Made by a program: the position numbers and the translations under genes. This document shows positions 37,378 through 47,653 of a stretch of DNA of 64,000 bases, in pieces. Every line of letters begins with the position of its first letter. Within the stretch, counting starts at the first letter, position 1. The notes below the pieces were generated by a model that had not been told where the DNA came from, did no database searches, and was given only the letters and a program-made list of their open reading frames with translations. The DNA comes from Botryosphaeria dothidea (lineage: Eukaryota > Ascomycota > Dothideomycetes > Botryosphaeriales > Botryosphaeriaceae), in NCBI GenBank assembly GCA_011503125.2, contig WWBZ02000022.1, positions 2,480,001-2,544,000 of the forward strand, in the 5' to 3' direction.

Positions 37378-37396
37378 GCATCACGTGATGCACGTG
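37378..37396. promoter_or_regulatory. Palindrome GCATCACGTGATGC plus second CACGTGAC
   Basis: A perfect 14-base palindrome centred on CACGTG is followed immediately by another CACGTG. TCACGTGA is the classic bHLH (Cbf1-type) site, so this may be a tandem bHLH target; use is unproven. Confidence 0.5.
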
Positions 37397-38830
37397 ACTC
37401 GTGGTGGGTCTTCATGGCGCGTGTCTGCGCCCCGCTTGCTTCCCTTCCTACCCTATCCCGACTCTGTGAAGGCTGTGCCGTAACATAGCCGTAGTATCTC
37501 CGTCGCCAAAGGAAACATATGTTGCCGTGTCTGGGATCATGGAGTTCTTTCCATGGGGGACTAAGCCAACATCGGCATCGTTGATGTGCTGGGTCAGTGG
37601 CATGCGGTTCCGCTGACCTGTACAAAACTTATTCAGCACATCTCTCATCCATAGTTTTTAGATATGAAGCAGATCTATTCGAAGATTCGGGGGCTCGTGA
37701 ATAAATTAACCTTCCAATACCGCGACCCCAGGCTGCTGAACCGGACGTTCTTTTCTTTAATGAGAGTTCGAAGTTGGCATTTTGAGCGGACAAGACTTGG
37801 CCGTTCAAGGGGAATTGTGGCAGTGCATTGTATTGAGCTCAGCAAGGCGGGAGTGATAGAGATGCTAAAGCTGTTAATATTGTACATACGCTCTCTTGAC
37901 TATATGTCTACAACTTCGGTTTCTCTTGGTTAGAATGTGGGCTTCTACCCCCCATCATTGGTTTCCTGACCGTCCAAGACATCAGCTGAAAATCTGTATG
38001 ATACGTAGCTTTGTGTTGATTGCCCGTCATGCACGGCCTATAGAATTTAATTCGAGTGGACTACCAAGTCGCAAAGATGCAGCAGAACTACGTGGTTCGT
38101 GATGACCCGCCGTTCTGTTCTTAGTTTTTACTGCAGATGTCCCCAAAAAGCGAATTATGGCTTGCGATTGCGTAGTGAAACAATTTAATTCCTTGACTGG
38201 ACTACAAGTGGTGGCCTCAGGGTCAGCCAGCATCTTCTGCTGACAACGTGTTTGTGCTAAGCAAGTATATCTGACAAATGAATAGAAATTGCATATTGCG
38301 GGGTGGTGACAGCCCAGCAACGCGTCAACCATGTGCTTCGCCGCTTTGCTGAGGCGGTGTGACCCACTGGAAACAGGCATTCTTCACATGAACTCGCGAA
38401 CCCAATAAACTTATCTGAATAAAGCGTGTGCAAATTCCAAACAGATTTAACGTGCGCAGCGGAAGACTGCATCTCATTCATAATTGTTGCGGGAATCAGG
38501 CGGCTCGATGGACCTGAGGACGTGGGAAAGCAATGAACCCCAATTGAGCCATTGGTGGACTGAACCATGAAATGACGCTGGTCCAGAGCAAATAACTGGC
38601 CTGCCCACGCCCCCATAGAAACACCAACATATATAGATATTCCGGTGAGAAATCCAGTGAATCAAACTCAACATCCAAGTTCGAAGCCAGTGCCAGCGGA
38701 GCTTCGTCGCCGTACGAATGTGAGTGTAAAAAAACTTCGTGCATGGCAAAGTCTCGAGCCTGTCGTCACGTAAAGAATATGCTTGATCATCTAAAATTGA
38801 ATGCGACCGTATGAAAACCGAGCTGCTCCT

Positions 38831-40151
38831 CTAAACCACCTCTTCGTCGTCTTTTGTTCGCATCGGCACCTCATCTGGCTGAACATTCGTGCGTTGATAT
38901 GAGGGATCGAGGTGACGCTGGCGCGAGCCTACGAACAACCACCGACAACCGCGCGCAAACGCCTTGACGACGTCCCAGGGGTTCAAAGCATGAGCCAAGG
39001 CTCTGAACATTCCCACGCGGTATGGCTGCTCCTGTCCATCAACTTTGCGCACGATGTACTCCTCCCAGGGATATGCAAATATGTGCATTATAGCGAAGAA
39101 GGCCATCTCGATGCAGATGAGTATGTTGGGAAGCGCAACCTCAATGTCTCCGTAGGCCAGGAACTTGGACTCGGTGATCACGCCCGTGCTGTTGAGAATG
39201 CTCAGCAGCTCATCCTGCCAGAAGCAGAAAAAGATGACGAGCTTGATGGACAGCAGTTTGAGGAACGGACTGTGCGTGGCGAATTCGGTCTTCATCTGCG
39301 CGTAGAATTGGATGAGGCAGTACATTGCGATCGTGACGGCGAGAGACTCGAAGATGAGGACCCAAAGGTAGGCGTATTTCGGAGAAAGCGAGTCCTCGCA
39401 TAGGACGTCGAAATGCTCGGTGGTGACGGATACGATGGTGAAGAAAACGCGGATGAAGCAGTATTGGAAGACGGAGATGTAAATGATCTATGCAGTGTTT
39501 CGTCAGCGTGCAAAGGTGCATACTCGTTGAGGTTGAGGCAACCCACGTTGAACCACGTCAGACCGCTCCTTGGCTTTCGAAGGCAGCCTCTCTTCTCTCC
39601 GCCAGTGCACTTTTGGCACCAATTGAGAGGCCACACCCAGTTGTGCGGCGTGATTGCGCGAAAGTAGTCCTTCTGATCGTGCAGCTCCGGGGAAATGTAG
39701 TTGCAGAGAAGAGTGAAGAAACTCGAGATGGCAAAGGCTTCGTAGCAATCGCGCAGAACCTCGAAATAGACGTGCTTCGTGTAGTAGTGGATAGAAAGCA
39801 TCGAGACGGTCGCGTAAATTGGCACCATCAAGAGGATGCGAATAATTCTGAGATGCGCAAGTCAGCATGGCCGTAAGGGAGCTGTGATCGGATGCGGAGA
39901 TGTACTCACTGCTTTTGCTCGTCAGGTTTGGAATAATGTGCAGCGTGGCGCGACATGAGGAAGAAGCTGACGACAATCGCAACGGCGCTGAAAATGAACG
40001 AGACATTTCTGGGGTATGCATCAGAATACACGGTCAATCAGAGCGGGTTGCTTGCGGAGTCTTACTGAGCCAATGTGTGGAAGTTGATCGGGAGGCCGGG
40101 CAGAGGCACCTCCCTGATCTCTCCAACATCTCTTGCCGTGCACTTGACCAT
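38831..40151 (-). CDS. TMEM184 / Ost-alpha-like (DUF300) membrane protein
   Basis: Four exons (40151-40066, 40008-39910, 39847-39547, 39487-38831) give 380 aa. Seven hydrophobic segments are visible, beginning with NVSFIFSAVAIVVSFFLM and IRILLMVPIYATVSMLS. Family signatures are YFEVLRDCYEAFAISSFF, NWVWPLNWC, a conserved cysteine-containing CxKCTGG loop, GLTWFN joined to IIYISVFQYCFIRV across the third intron (GTGGGT donor), and YAYLWVLIFESLAVTIAMY, then KLVIFFCFWQ. The acidic C-terminal tail is cytoplasmic. Fungal members localise to vacuolar or ER membranes in some species; function here is not known. Confidence 0.92.
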
Positions 40152-41739
40152 GTTGACTGACGTTACAGACGAAGCAAACGCCTCGAGGCGTCCGGCTTTT
40201 AAGTCTCGGTGTCGATTCGGCGCTAAGCTGAGAGCGCTTGACGATCCTCTACCCGTTGATAGGGCTCGTACCGCCGGCTAGTCATGCTTAGGAAAAGCTT
40301 GTCGCGCGCTTGGTTCTCTGCAGATCTCTTCAGAAGGCTGAGCTGCCCACGACTGGCCAAGAGTGCGTACGACGGCACAGAAGGCATGATCGAGGGCTAC
40401 GTGTACTAGAGAAAGCCAGCGAAAGTCTGACTTACGCGCCTGGAATCCGCAGACTATTGGTTGCAGGCGCAGCGGCACCCACATGGATCCTCGGGCCGAG
40501 TTGCGCAGCAGGGTGGGCGTGCGAGCTTGCGTGGCTCCTGTGGCTCGGCCCTGTCAGCAAACAGCCCGTAAAAGCCACCAAAAGTGCACGCATGTAGACT
40601 TGTTGTTGCTCTCGCCAACAATCTACGATCGCTTGATGTCTACCCCAAAGAGAGGTGCGACATAACAGACCAGACGAATGTGTAATAAAAACCTGGTAGT
40701 AAAAGCATCCTGATTGATGGTTTCGCTGCTAATAATACTTCACATTTTCATTCATATGATGGCTCTCATGATATCGCGTTGTTGATCATTGCTGCTGGCA
40801 AGCAGGCGCCGATATCCTCCTGTACGGATGTGTCGCGCACGGATACATAGTCCATGTCAATCGCCTTTTGATCAATCGAAGTTCCCTGCAGCTCTGTGCA
40901 ACTACCCATCGAGGCCGTAGTAGATCTCCACCATCCTCTTGCGAGAAGCTATGCTTACCTCCGGCGGTCCAAAACTTACGTATCAAGTAGACATGGTACA
41001 TAAATCGCGAGTTGTTTGTACGCTGAATTAGGTTTCTGGCCAACAAAACAGATCTGTCACGTGTCAAAACGAGTTCTCAACAATCAGCTCCGTCAATTTT
41101 TTTCTGAAGAAAAAAACTAGAACTTGGACCAACAAGAAATCTCCCATTCATCAGCCGCTTCAATAGGTCGTTTTCATTTTTCAGATTGTGCTAAAATGCC
41201 CCTGACACGTGATTACTAGTCAGACCCGTTCTCCTTCGGGTCTTCCTTACACATGATTATGTCTCTTAGAGGGGAATAGAGTAGCTTGTTCATTCACAGA
41301 TCGATTCCAAAGGCCCTATTGTCTTTCGGTTTTCAATCTATTGGCTCTTTCGTGAAAATCCAGATTCTGCTGTGAGATGGTTGTGGCGTAGACTCGCACT
41401 GCATACAGCTTCTCGCGTGGCATTTACATGAGGACACCGCCACAAGCGGGGTAAGCTTAGTTGTCTCTCAAAAACGGCCCCGAATTCATTACGCTCTCTC
41501 TCATTTCCACCGTACATCGAAGCAATTTTATATCGAGACATTGAGCTTCAAGCCACTGAAGAGAAGATATGGTGGTTGCCCCATGAACAATAAGCAGTGC
41601 TATTCCAGAAATCTAACGGCCTCGATGGAATAGCCTTCCCAACCCAACGTAGCGCCCAACACAAACTGGCTCAAGACCATTGCCTCCCCGCCGCAAGCAA
41701 CGCTCGAGTGCGTAACCATGCTACTCCCCGGTTGCTCTC
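40152..41739. other. Intergenic, no gene recognised
   Basis: Includes the promoter of the TMEM184-like gene and probably an unresolved first exon of the downstream hydrolase. Nothing else stands out. Confidence 0.4.
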
Positions 41740-43477
41740 GTGCTCACTTCGATAAGTATCGTCGCCGTCCATGGAATGAACCTAGGGAACAATCAAGGCC
41801 ACGCAGACAACACTTGGACTGATGCGAAGTCTGGTACAAACTGGCTGAGCGATCTTCTGAGCGAGCGAATCCCAAGTGCAAGGATCTTGGCGTACCAATA
41901 CAACGCCAATATTGCGTTTGGAACGTCTGCTTCTGGAGTGGAAGAGCAAGCGAAGAACATGCTGTATTGTCTTTGGTCAGAACGAAAGGTTTGCTGGTCC
42001 TTGAGGGAAGCTCTTGTACGATGGAGATTCTAATTTGTGACGTGCGACTAGTCTGATAGTTCCCGACCCATCATCTTCATCGCACATAGCATGGGCGGTA
42101 TCATTGTCAAAGAGGCTCTTGCTATAGCACATAATGGTGATGGAGCATATTCTATGATCTCGACCATCACCTACGGTGTTTTCTTCTTCGCCGTTCCCCA
42201 CAGAGGATCACAGCATGCATCGTGGGGCAGGACCGCTACTAACATCATCACAATGTGTGGGGTTCAGCTCAACAAATCGTTTTTGAACAGCCTCGAGTCG
42301 GGTTCAGCATACAATGACATGCTGAATGCCAAGTTTGAATCCTTGCTCGAGAGCTATAGATATTTCTCGGTTTGCGAGACACTGCCAGAGGTGAAGAATG
42401 GTATAGACTGTGGCATCGTACGTTTAGTCTTGTAACTATTCTCTGAGAACACGGATCTAACGAAACAAGATTGTGCCCAAACACTCGGCCATCCTCGGTC
42501 TGTCTGATCTTCAAGAGATCAAGATTTTCCCCAACCGCAGCCATAGTACCGTCTGCAAATTCGCAAGTGCCGTTGAGCCTGAATGGAAGCAAATATCGGA
42601 AACCATCTGCTATGCTGCCACACAGGCCGTCAGGGCCTTCAGCTACAGTCCGACAGTGCTCAAGCGGAAAGAGATGTTGCAATGCACCTCTTGGCATTTA
42701 GAAGGTACGCACCAGTCAACTATGAGACAAAAAGCGACGCATGAAGGCTCACTAGTCTCACCAGAAACGGGAGAAGAGGCTGTTCCTTTACAGAATGCCA
42801 TAGAAAGAGCCCAGGAGGTTCTTGGGAATCTTGACGATGCCGCCGAGTGTAGCATCCAGATCAGTGAAATGCGAGGAGAAATCGGCCATCTCAACATCCA
42901 CACACTTACCCTTGCTACCTGGTTCTGGTCTGTCCTCGAGCCTGTTATGAGCGTTCTTGCGGTCATCCCTGCTTTTTTCATATCGGCCTTACTACTTCCA
43001 AGTAAACCCACCGTTATGGAAAAAGCCGAACAAGTCCAAAGATCAGAGCTAGAAGCCATGGAACTCGAAATATTGACCATGGAAACACTTGATACCCGGA
43101 GATACAGCGCTCTACAATCTATTGGCATGCTTCGAAATGCTGTAGGATCCGATTCCTTGCAGGATGAAGACCACGGCACAAGAACATGTCTACGCTTTTT
43201 AGCCCGTCAACTTCAGCTACAATTAAACAAACATGCGGAGCGGATCGTACTCGAGCTCCACACGCACCGTAAATCTTACATCAAAAGACAAGCGACGCTG
43301 AGACTGATTGATGAAGGCAAGAGGGTAGCAGAACAGAAAAGCGAAGAAGAGTTTTGGCTTTGGGTTGGTAGAAAAGTAAAGAAAGAGAAGGAGAATGCCG
43401 AGAAGACTAGATTCAAGGAGGATGACCAGCCGAATGATGAAGACACGCGCTGCCCATGGGGATGTGTTGTTCTTTGA
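41740..43477 (+). CDS. Alpha/beta-hydrolase with internal hydrophobic helix and C-terminal CaaX box
   Basis: Three resolved coding segments (41740-41988, 42052-42417, 42470-43477). The hydrolase resembles the serine-esterase domain found at the N-terminus of many fungal NLR-like proteins: IVAVHGMNLG oxyanion strand, FIAHSMGGIIVKEAL with the nucleophile Ser, and NRSHSTVCKF with the probable catalytic His. No NACHT or repeat domain follows. Instead there is a charged linker, a hydrophobic stretch (VMSVLAVIPAFFISALLL), a Glu/Arg-rich helical region and the terminus CPWGCVVL. CVVL fits a CaaX box, with Leu favouring geranylgeranylation. The start codon is not resolved: no ATG occurs in frame between the upstream TAA at 41713 and the HGMN motif, so a short 5' exon or a frame error must exist. 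Function is unknown; a membrane-attached lipase/esterase is plausible. Confidence 0.8.
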
Positions 43478-45759
43478 ATTTCTGTGGTCAAGGTCTAGTA
43501 GCTTCTTTTGGTCGCTGTATGGTTCTTTTGGAGCAGATTGGTCACGCGGAATAGTCTTTAGTACCAAGATCACCTTGACACGGCAGGATGGGACCTTTCT
43601 TGTAGCTCTCATTACTCTATTAATTACTTTCGTTGATTCAAGCTTCTGGATGCTTTCTTACTTTGCTTTCTATTACTTCTACCCATTTAAGTCCGCTTGC
43701 GATGGAATCTACCACTAAAGGCAGGCTATACCCTGAAATTCTGCGAATTCTGCCAGTTGCATTGTGTTGGATTATCACGTGTTGAGCAATGGCCGTATAT
43801 AGTTTAGTGCAGAAAGTTAGGATATGGTGGGCACCCTCCCCCACCACCTACGACTCCATGCCAAGACCAATACAGTCATCTTTGACCATCAATTGTCTTA
43901 CACATTGCAAGTCTTTTCCATGTACTTATCGCATGGAAAAGTATTGCGGAGAGACCATTCCACCGCACAATCTCCCTGCTAGTATTTGCTGCCCTCGTTT
44001 TTACAGGTTTAGCGGCATACAGCGGTTTCTCGTCGAATATTTCCAGTCTTGGCAGAAATATCCTTATACTTGGTGACGAATGTGGATTTTTTGGCCCTTC
44101 GGCTGACATAGATGTTACTGAAGGGATGGCGAAGCTGTCATCTTACCAGGTGGACCTGTGCGACTGCTGCGGACAACGCTCTGCAGTGCTACAACGACAA
44201 GTGAAGCTGGGAAGGTTGCCAGAAGTATATCAATAAACGACTTTCCCTCTCTGTCCGGATAACGCCAACTGTCCATTTCAGGATGACATGAGTCTCAGCC
44301 AAGACCAGAACATTATCGTGGATACCATATCTTTAAACTCTTTAGATGATTTCGGTCTCAAGGCACCTCCAGATGAACAGTTTCTCTTTAGGAGAGTCAA
44401 CCACTGTGCTCTTCTCAATCTCGCGAGTTGCCAAGGACACCACACCGCTCGTGATGCGAACATTACATAACGGACGTATTACCTTCAACCCCAATTTCTG
44501 AAACAGATGCCTCACACCTACCTACCCAAAGCCTCCTTGGTTGAGAGCACCTCAGGTGCCGTATGAGCATACTATCGTCCCAGATGGGTCCCTGGGGCCT
44601 CCCTATAGTGACACTCGGGCCGGTGAAGTTGATTAAAAGAAAACTGCACGTCAGGAGACGACAGAACTACGCCCAAGTCCCTGGAAACAAATTTGACTCA
44701 CTGGAATTGCTCAGGAGGTGTGGGTCATTGATGCTTTAGTCATGAACGGTAGGCTCTCTCATCAGATTGTAGCAAACTTTTGGTGTTCAAGCTCTTCTAT
44801 AGTTAGCTAATTCTTAAGATGCGTGAGGATGGTGTTCAGGGCATTTTTGTTTTGTTTTTGTTTAGGCCTTCTCGGCTTCCATAATTACGACATATTCTAA
44901 AGTTAGTCATACGCACGCCTTTGTGAGGTTGTTCGTGATTTTGCGTTGTGCTCTGTGGATGGGGTTTGAAGCGAATGAGACGCCCGTAAAGAATGGTCGT
45001 CCTTCTCTTCGCGGCACGCTTGGCTGCATGTGGTTAGTGCTTTCGGTCGCAAAACAAGCCCCGAGTCTTGACGCGTCGCGTCTCCTGTCGCATTACTACC
45101 TCCAACAATTCCACAGCACTTATCGCTTCAACTGCACAACAGCTTTCACGCATTTCTCTCACTCCACCATGCCTCTTCGCAAGCACTTTGGCTCCGCCAG
45201 GTTCGCGTCCTTCGTGTCATATCCCAAGTCATGATCCCGCACTACCCCCAGAAGCCGCCAAATCTTCTCCGGGAGAATGTCCTAGTACTTGCTTCGTTGA
45301 TAGGGCGGAACCGATCCATTGGCCAGAGAATTTTAGTTCTTTATTGGGAACCTGGCTGCAATCCGGCCTCGGCGATGACTGCTTGTTCAGCGCACTTGCA
45401 GGTATCCTTGTAGTCTCACTTACTCGTTTAGGCAAGTCAAATGAGTATCCATTCTTACGCCGCTTTCACGTCACTATTGTCATTCTGCCAGTCAGTATTG
45501 AGATAGGGCACTGTGAACGACATTGATTGAGCTTCCGGCAATCCGAGAGGCAAGAGATATGCCCCTCACATCGCGATTTGATGTCCTTAGGTGGGGGTGC
45601 AGCGGCTGAGAGGAGTCTATAAATCTCAACCTGGTCCCTTTCCTCGAACCCATTCTCAGCAGGTTGATGATATCCTAAGGATATCTTCTACCAATTTCAA
45701 CCTTTTTCAGGCGATCCATTCATCACCGTTCTTCGTCTTTCTGCTTCTGATCATCCAAC
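43478..45759. other. 2.3-kb gene-free region
   Basis: Only short frames without motifs, one of them at 44288-44470 (60 codons). No repeat or mobile element noted. Confidence 0.45.
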
Positions 45760-47154
45760 ATGTCTGGCTCACCAGAAGGCATGTACGAGCCCGGAATCGT
45801 GGACCCAGGACTGCCGGTCCCCAAACCCACCCAGCCCTTCTGGCTTTCCCAGCCGCATCCGCTCGCCAACCATCAATCGCCTTGGCCTACCACGCCCGTG
45901 GACGTCGCCATCATCGGCTCCGGCGTGACAGGCACGAATCTGGCGCGAACCTTACTGGCAAGGCGGCCAGACCTCCGTGTCGTCGTGATCGAGGCAAGAA
46001 GCCTATGTTCGGGTGCCATTGGCCGCAACGGCGGACACATCAAGACGATGACCTTCGCTGTGTGGGAAGACCGCAAGCGCGCGTACGGCGTCGACGAGGC
46101 GATCCGGCTCATTGCCTTTGAGCACAGCCACCTAGACGCCATGACGGGTGTCGCCCGCGACAAGGGCATTGAGTGCGACGCGGTGCTGACTGAGGGCATC
46201 GATGCCTACTTCAACCAGCAGACCTTCGACAAGGCCCTCGCCGCGCTGGCGGACATGCGTAAGCACGCGCCGCACCTGGCCAGCCGATACACCATCCACA
46301 CGGACCGAGACCGTCTCCAGCGCGTCATGAAGCTCTCGGAGCGCTGCGTCGGGGCGATTGTGGTCCCCGCAGCCTCCATCTGGCCGTACAAACCGGTCAC
46401 CAGGCTGATGGGCCCTCTGATCCGCGGCGGCAAGCTCAACGTCCAGACGCACACGACGGTCGAGTCCATCGACGACGACCCGAGCCGCGAGCTCGCCGTC
46501 GTGCGCACCGCCCGCGGCAACATCGACGCCCGGCACGTCGTGCACGCCACCAACGGCTGGCTGGGCCACCTGCTGCCAGAGCTCCGCCCTTTCGTCTCGC
46601 CGGTGCGCGGCAACGTCGTGCACTACGCCGCCGTCGCCGGGGAGCCATCGCCATAAGCGCGCGGCTTCGACAGCAAGTTCTCGTACTGGCTGCGCTACGC
46701 CGAGAAGGACTACGACTACCTGATCCAGCGCGCGGGCGGCGACGTCGTCGTCGGCCGCGCGAACCTCCGCCGGCGCGCCACGGGCGACGACAGCGAGACG
46801 GACTCCGCCCCGATATCGCACCTGCGCGGCCTCGCCGACGCCCAGATGGCCGCTGCGCCCTCGCCAGCGGCCACCGTCGACCGCGCGTGGTCGGGCATCT
46901 TGGGCTTCGCGCAGGACGGCTCGCCGTTCGTCGGCCGCCTGCCCTTTCCTGGCCGCGGCCACCAGTGGGTGTGCGGCGCCTACCACGGCGTCGGGATGAC
47001 GAAGGCGTTCCGTTCGGCGGAGATGCTGGCGTACTTGATCCTTGGGGAGGAGCTGCCGGACGAGTACCCGCGGTCGATGACGGTGACGGAGGAGCGCGTG
47101 CTGAAGTTGAGGAAATCGTTGGACGAGGGTTCTCGGCTGAAGATGAAGCTGTAA
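45760..47154 (+). pseudogene. FAD-dependent D-amino-acid-oxidase-family gene with one nonsense codon
   Basis: A single uninterrupted phase of 465 codons runs from ATG 45760 to the stop ending at 47154, except for one TAA at 46654-46656. The N-terminal part has the FAD-binding motif DVAIIGSGVTGTNLARTLL and the GRNGGH motif typical of PuuB-like amine/amino-acid oxidases; beyond the stop the frame continues as SYWLRYAEKDYDYLIQR and ends with the GILGFAQDGSPFVGRLP and GAYHGVGMTKAFRSAEMLA flavin-domain motifs. No GT-AG intron can remove the TAA. It is therefore a very recent pseudogene, a consensus error, or (less likely) read through. The TAA context (GCG follows) is not the known UGA-CUA readthrough signal. 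A 351-codon antisense frame here is a GC-rich shadow. Confidence 0.85.
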
Positions 47155-47653
47155 AGTGGATGATTTGATCGGATTCTTCAATGTCATGGCCGTGCTATGG
47201 TCCTGGGTTCAATCTGCACGCACATAAGGGATGCTTAGCCGACGATTAGCATATGGACGCGATATTGCACCAAGGCATTGAAAAATATCGAATCGGGACT
47301 ACTGTAGGGAGTGAAAGCATTTATTCGGACGGAAGTATATTGTATTTCTCCTGATGAAGCTATACAAAGATGTGAGCCGCCGCAGCTGGGCAGACGGTGG
47401 AGAGGTTCTCATTCGAACTTCTCCTTTGAGAATAGCTCTTTCCTGATCAGAACTGGCGGCCAACCACGCACCCCGCACAAAAGTGGAGTAGCGCCGCAGA
47501 CCGAGGACGCGTTTAAGCTTCTGTTTTCTCCCACTGAATCTTCGCCTCTCCCGCTGGCCGAACCACAAAGCAATCTGCGCCCTGTTTCTCTAAGCACTTT
47601 CTGCAGATTGCCGTCGCCGAAGATCACGACTGCCGGTCCCCGAGGATGTCATA
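47155..47653. other. Intergenic between oxidase and regulator genes
   Basis: Half a kilobase separating two genes on the same strand; presumably the promoter of the zinc-cluster gene. Confidence 0.4.

Larger units (their letters stand above)
37150..38830. other. Intergenic region with ordered short repeats
   Basis: Apart from the GATC array and palindrome listed separately, no gene is recognised. An 89-residue frame at 37664-37933 shows no motif. Confidence 0.4.

Noticed and set aside
46132..47187. 351-codon minus-strand open frame
   Set aside because: Exactly antisense to the oxidase gene in GC-rich DNA; reads as Arg/Val/Asp-rich low-complexity sequence and has no motif.
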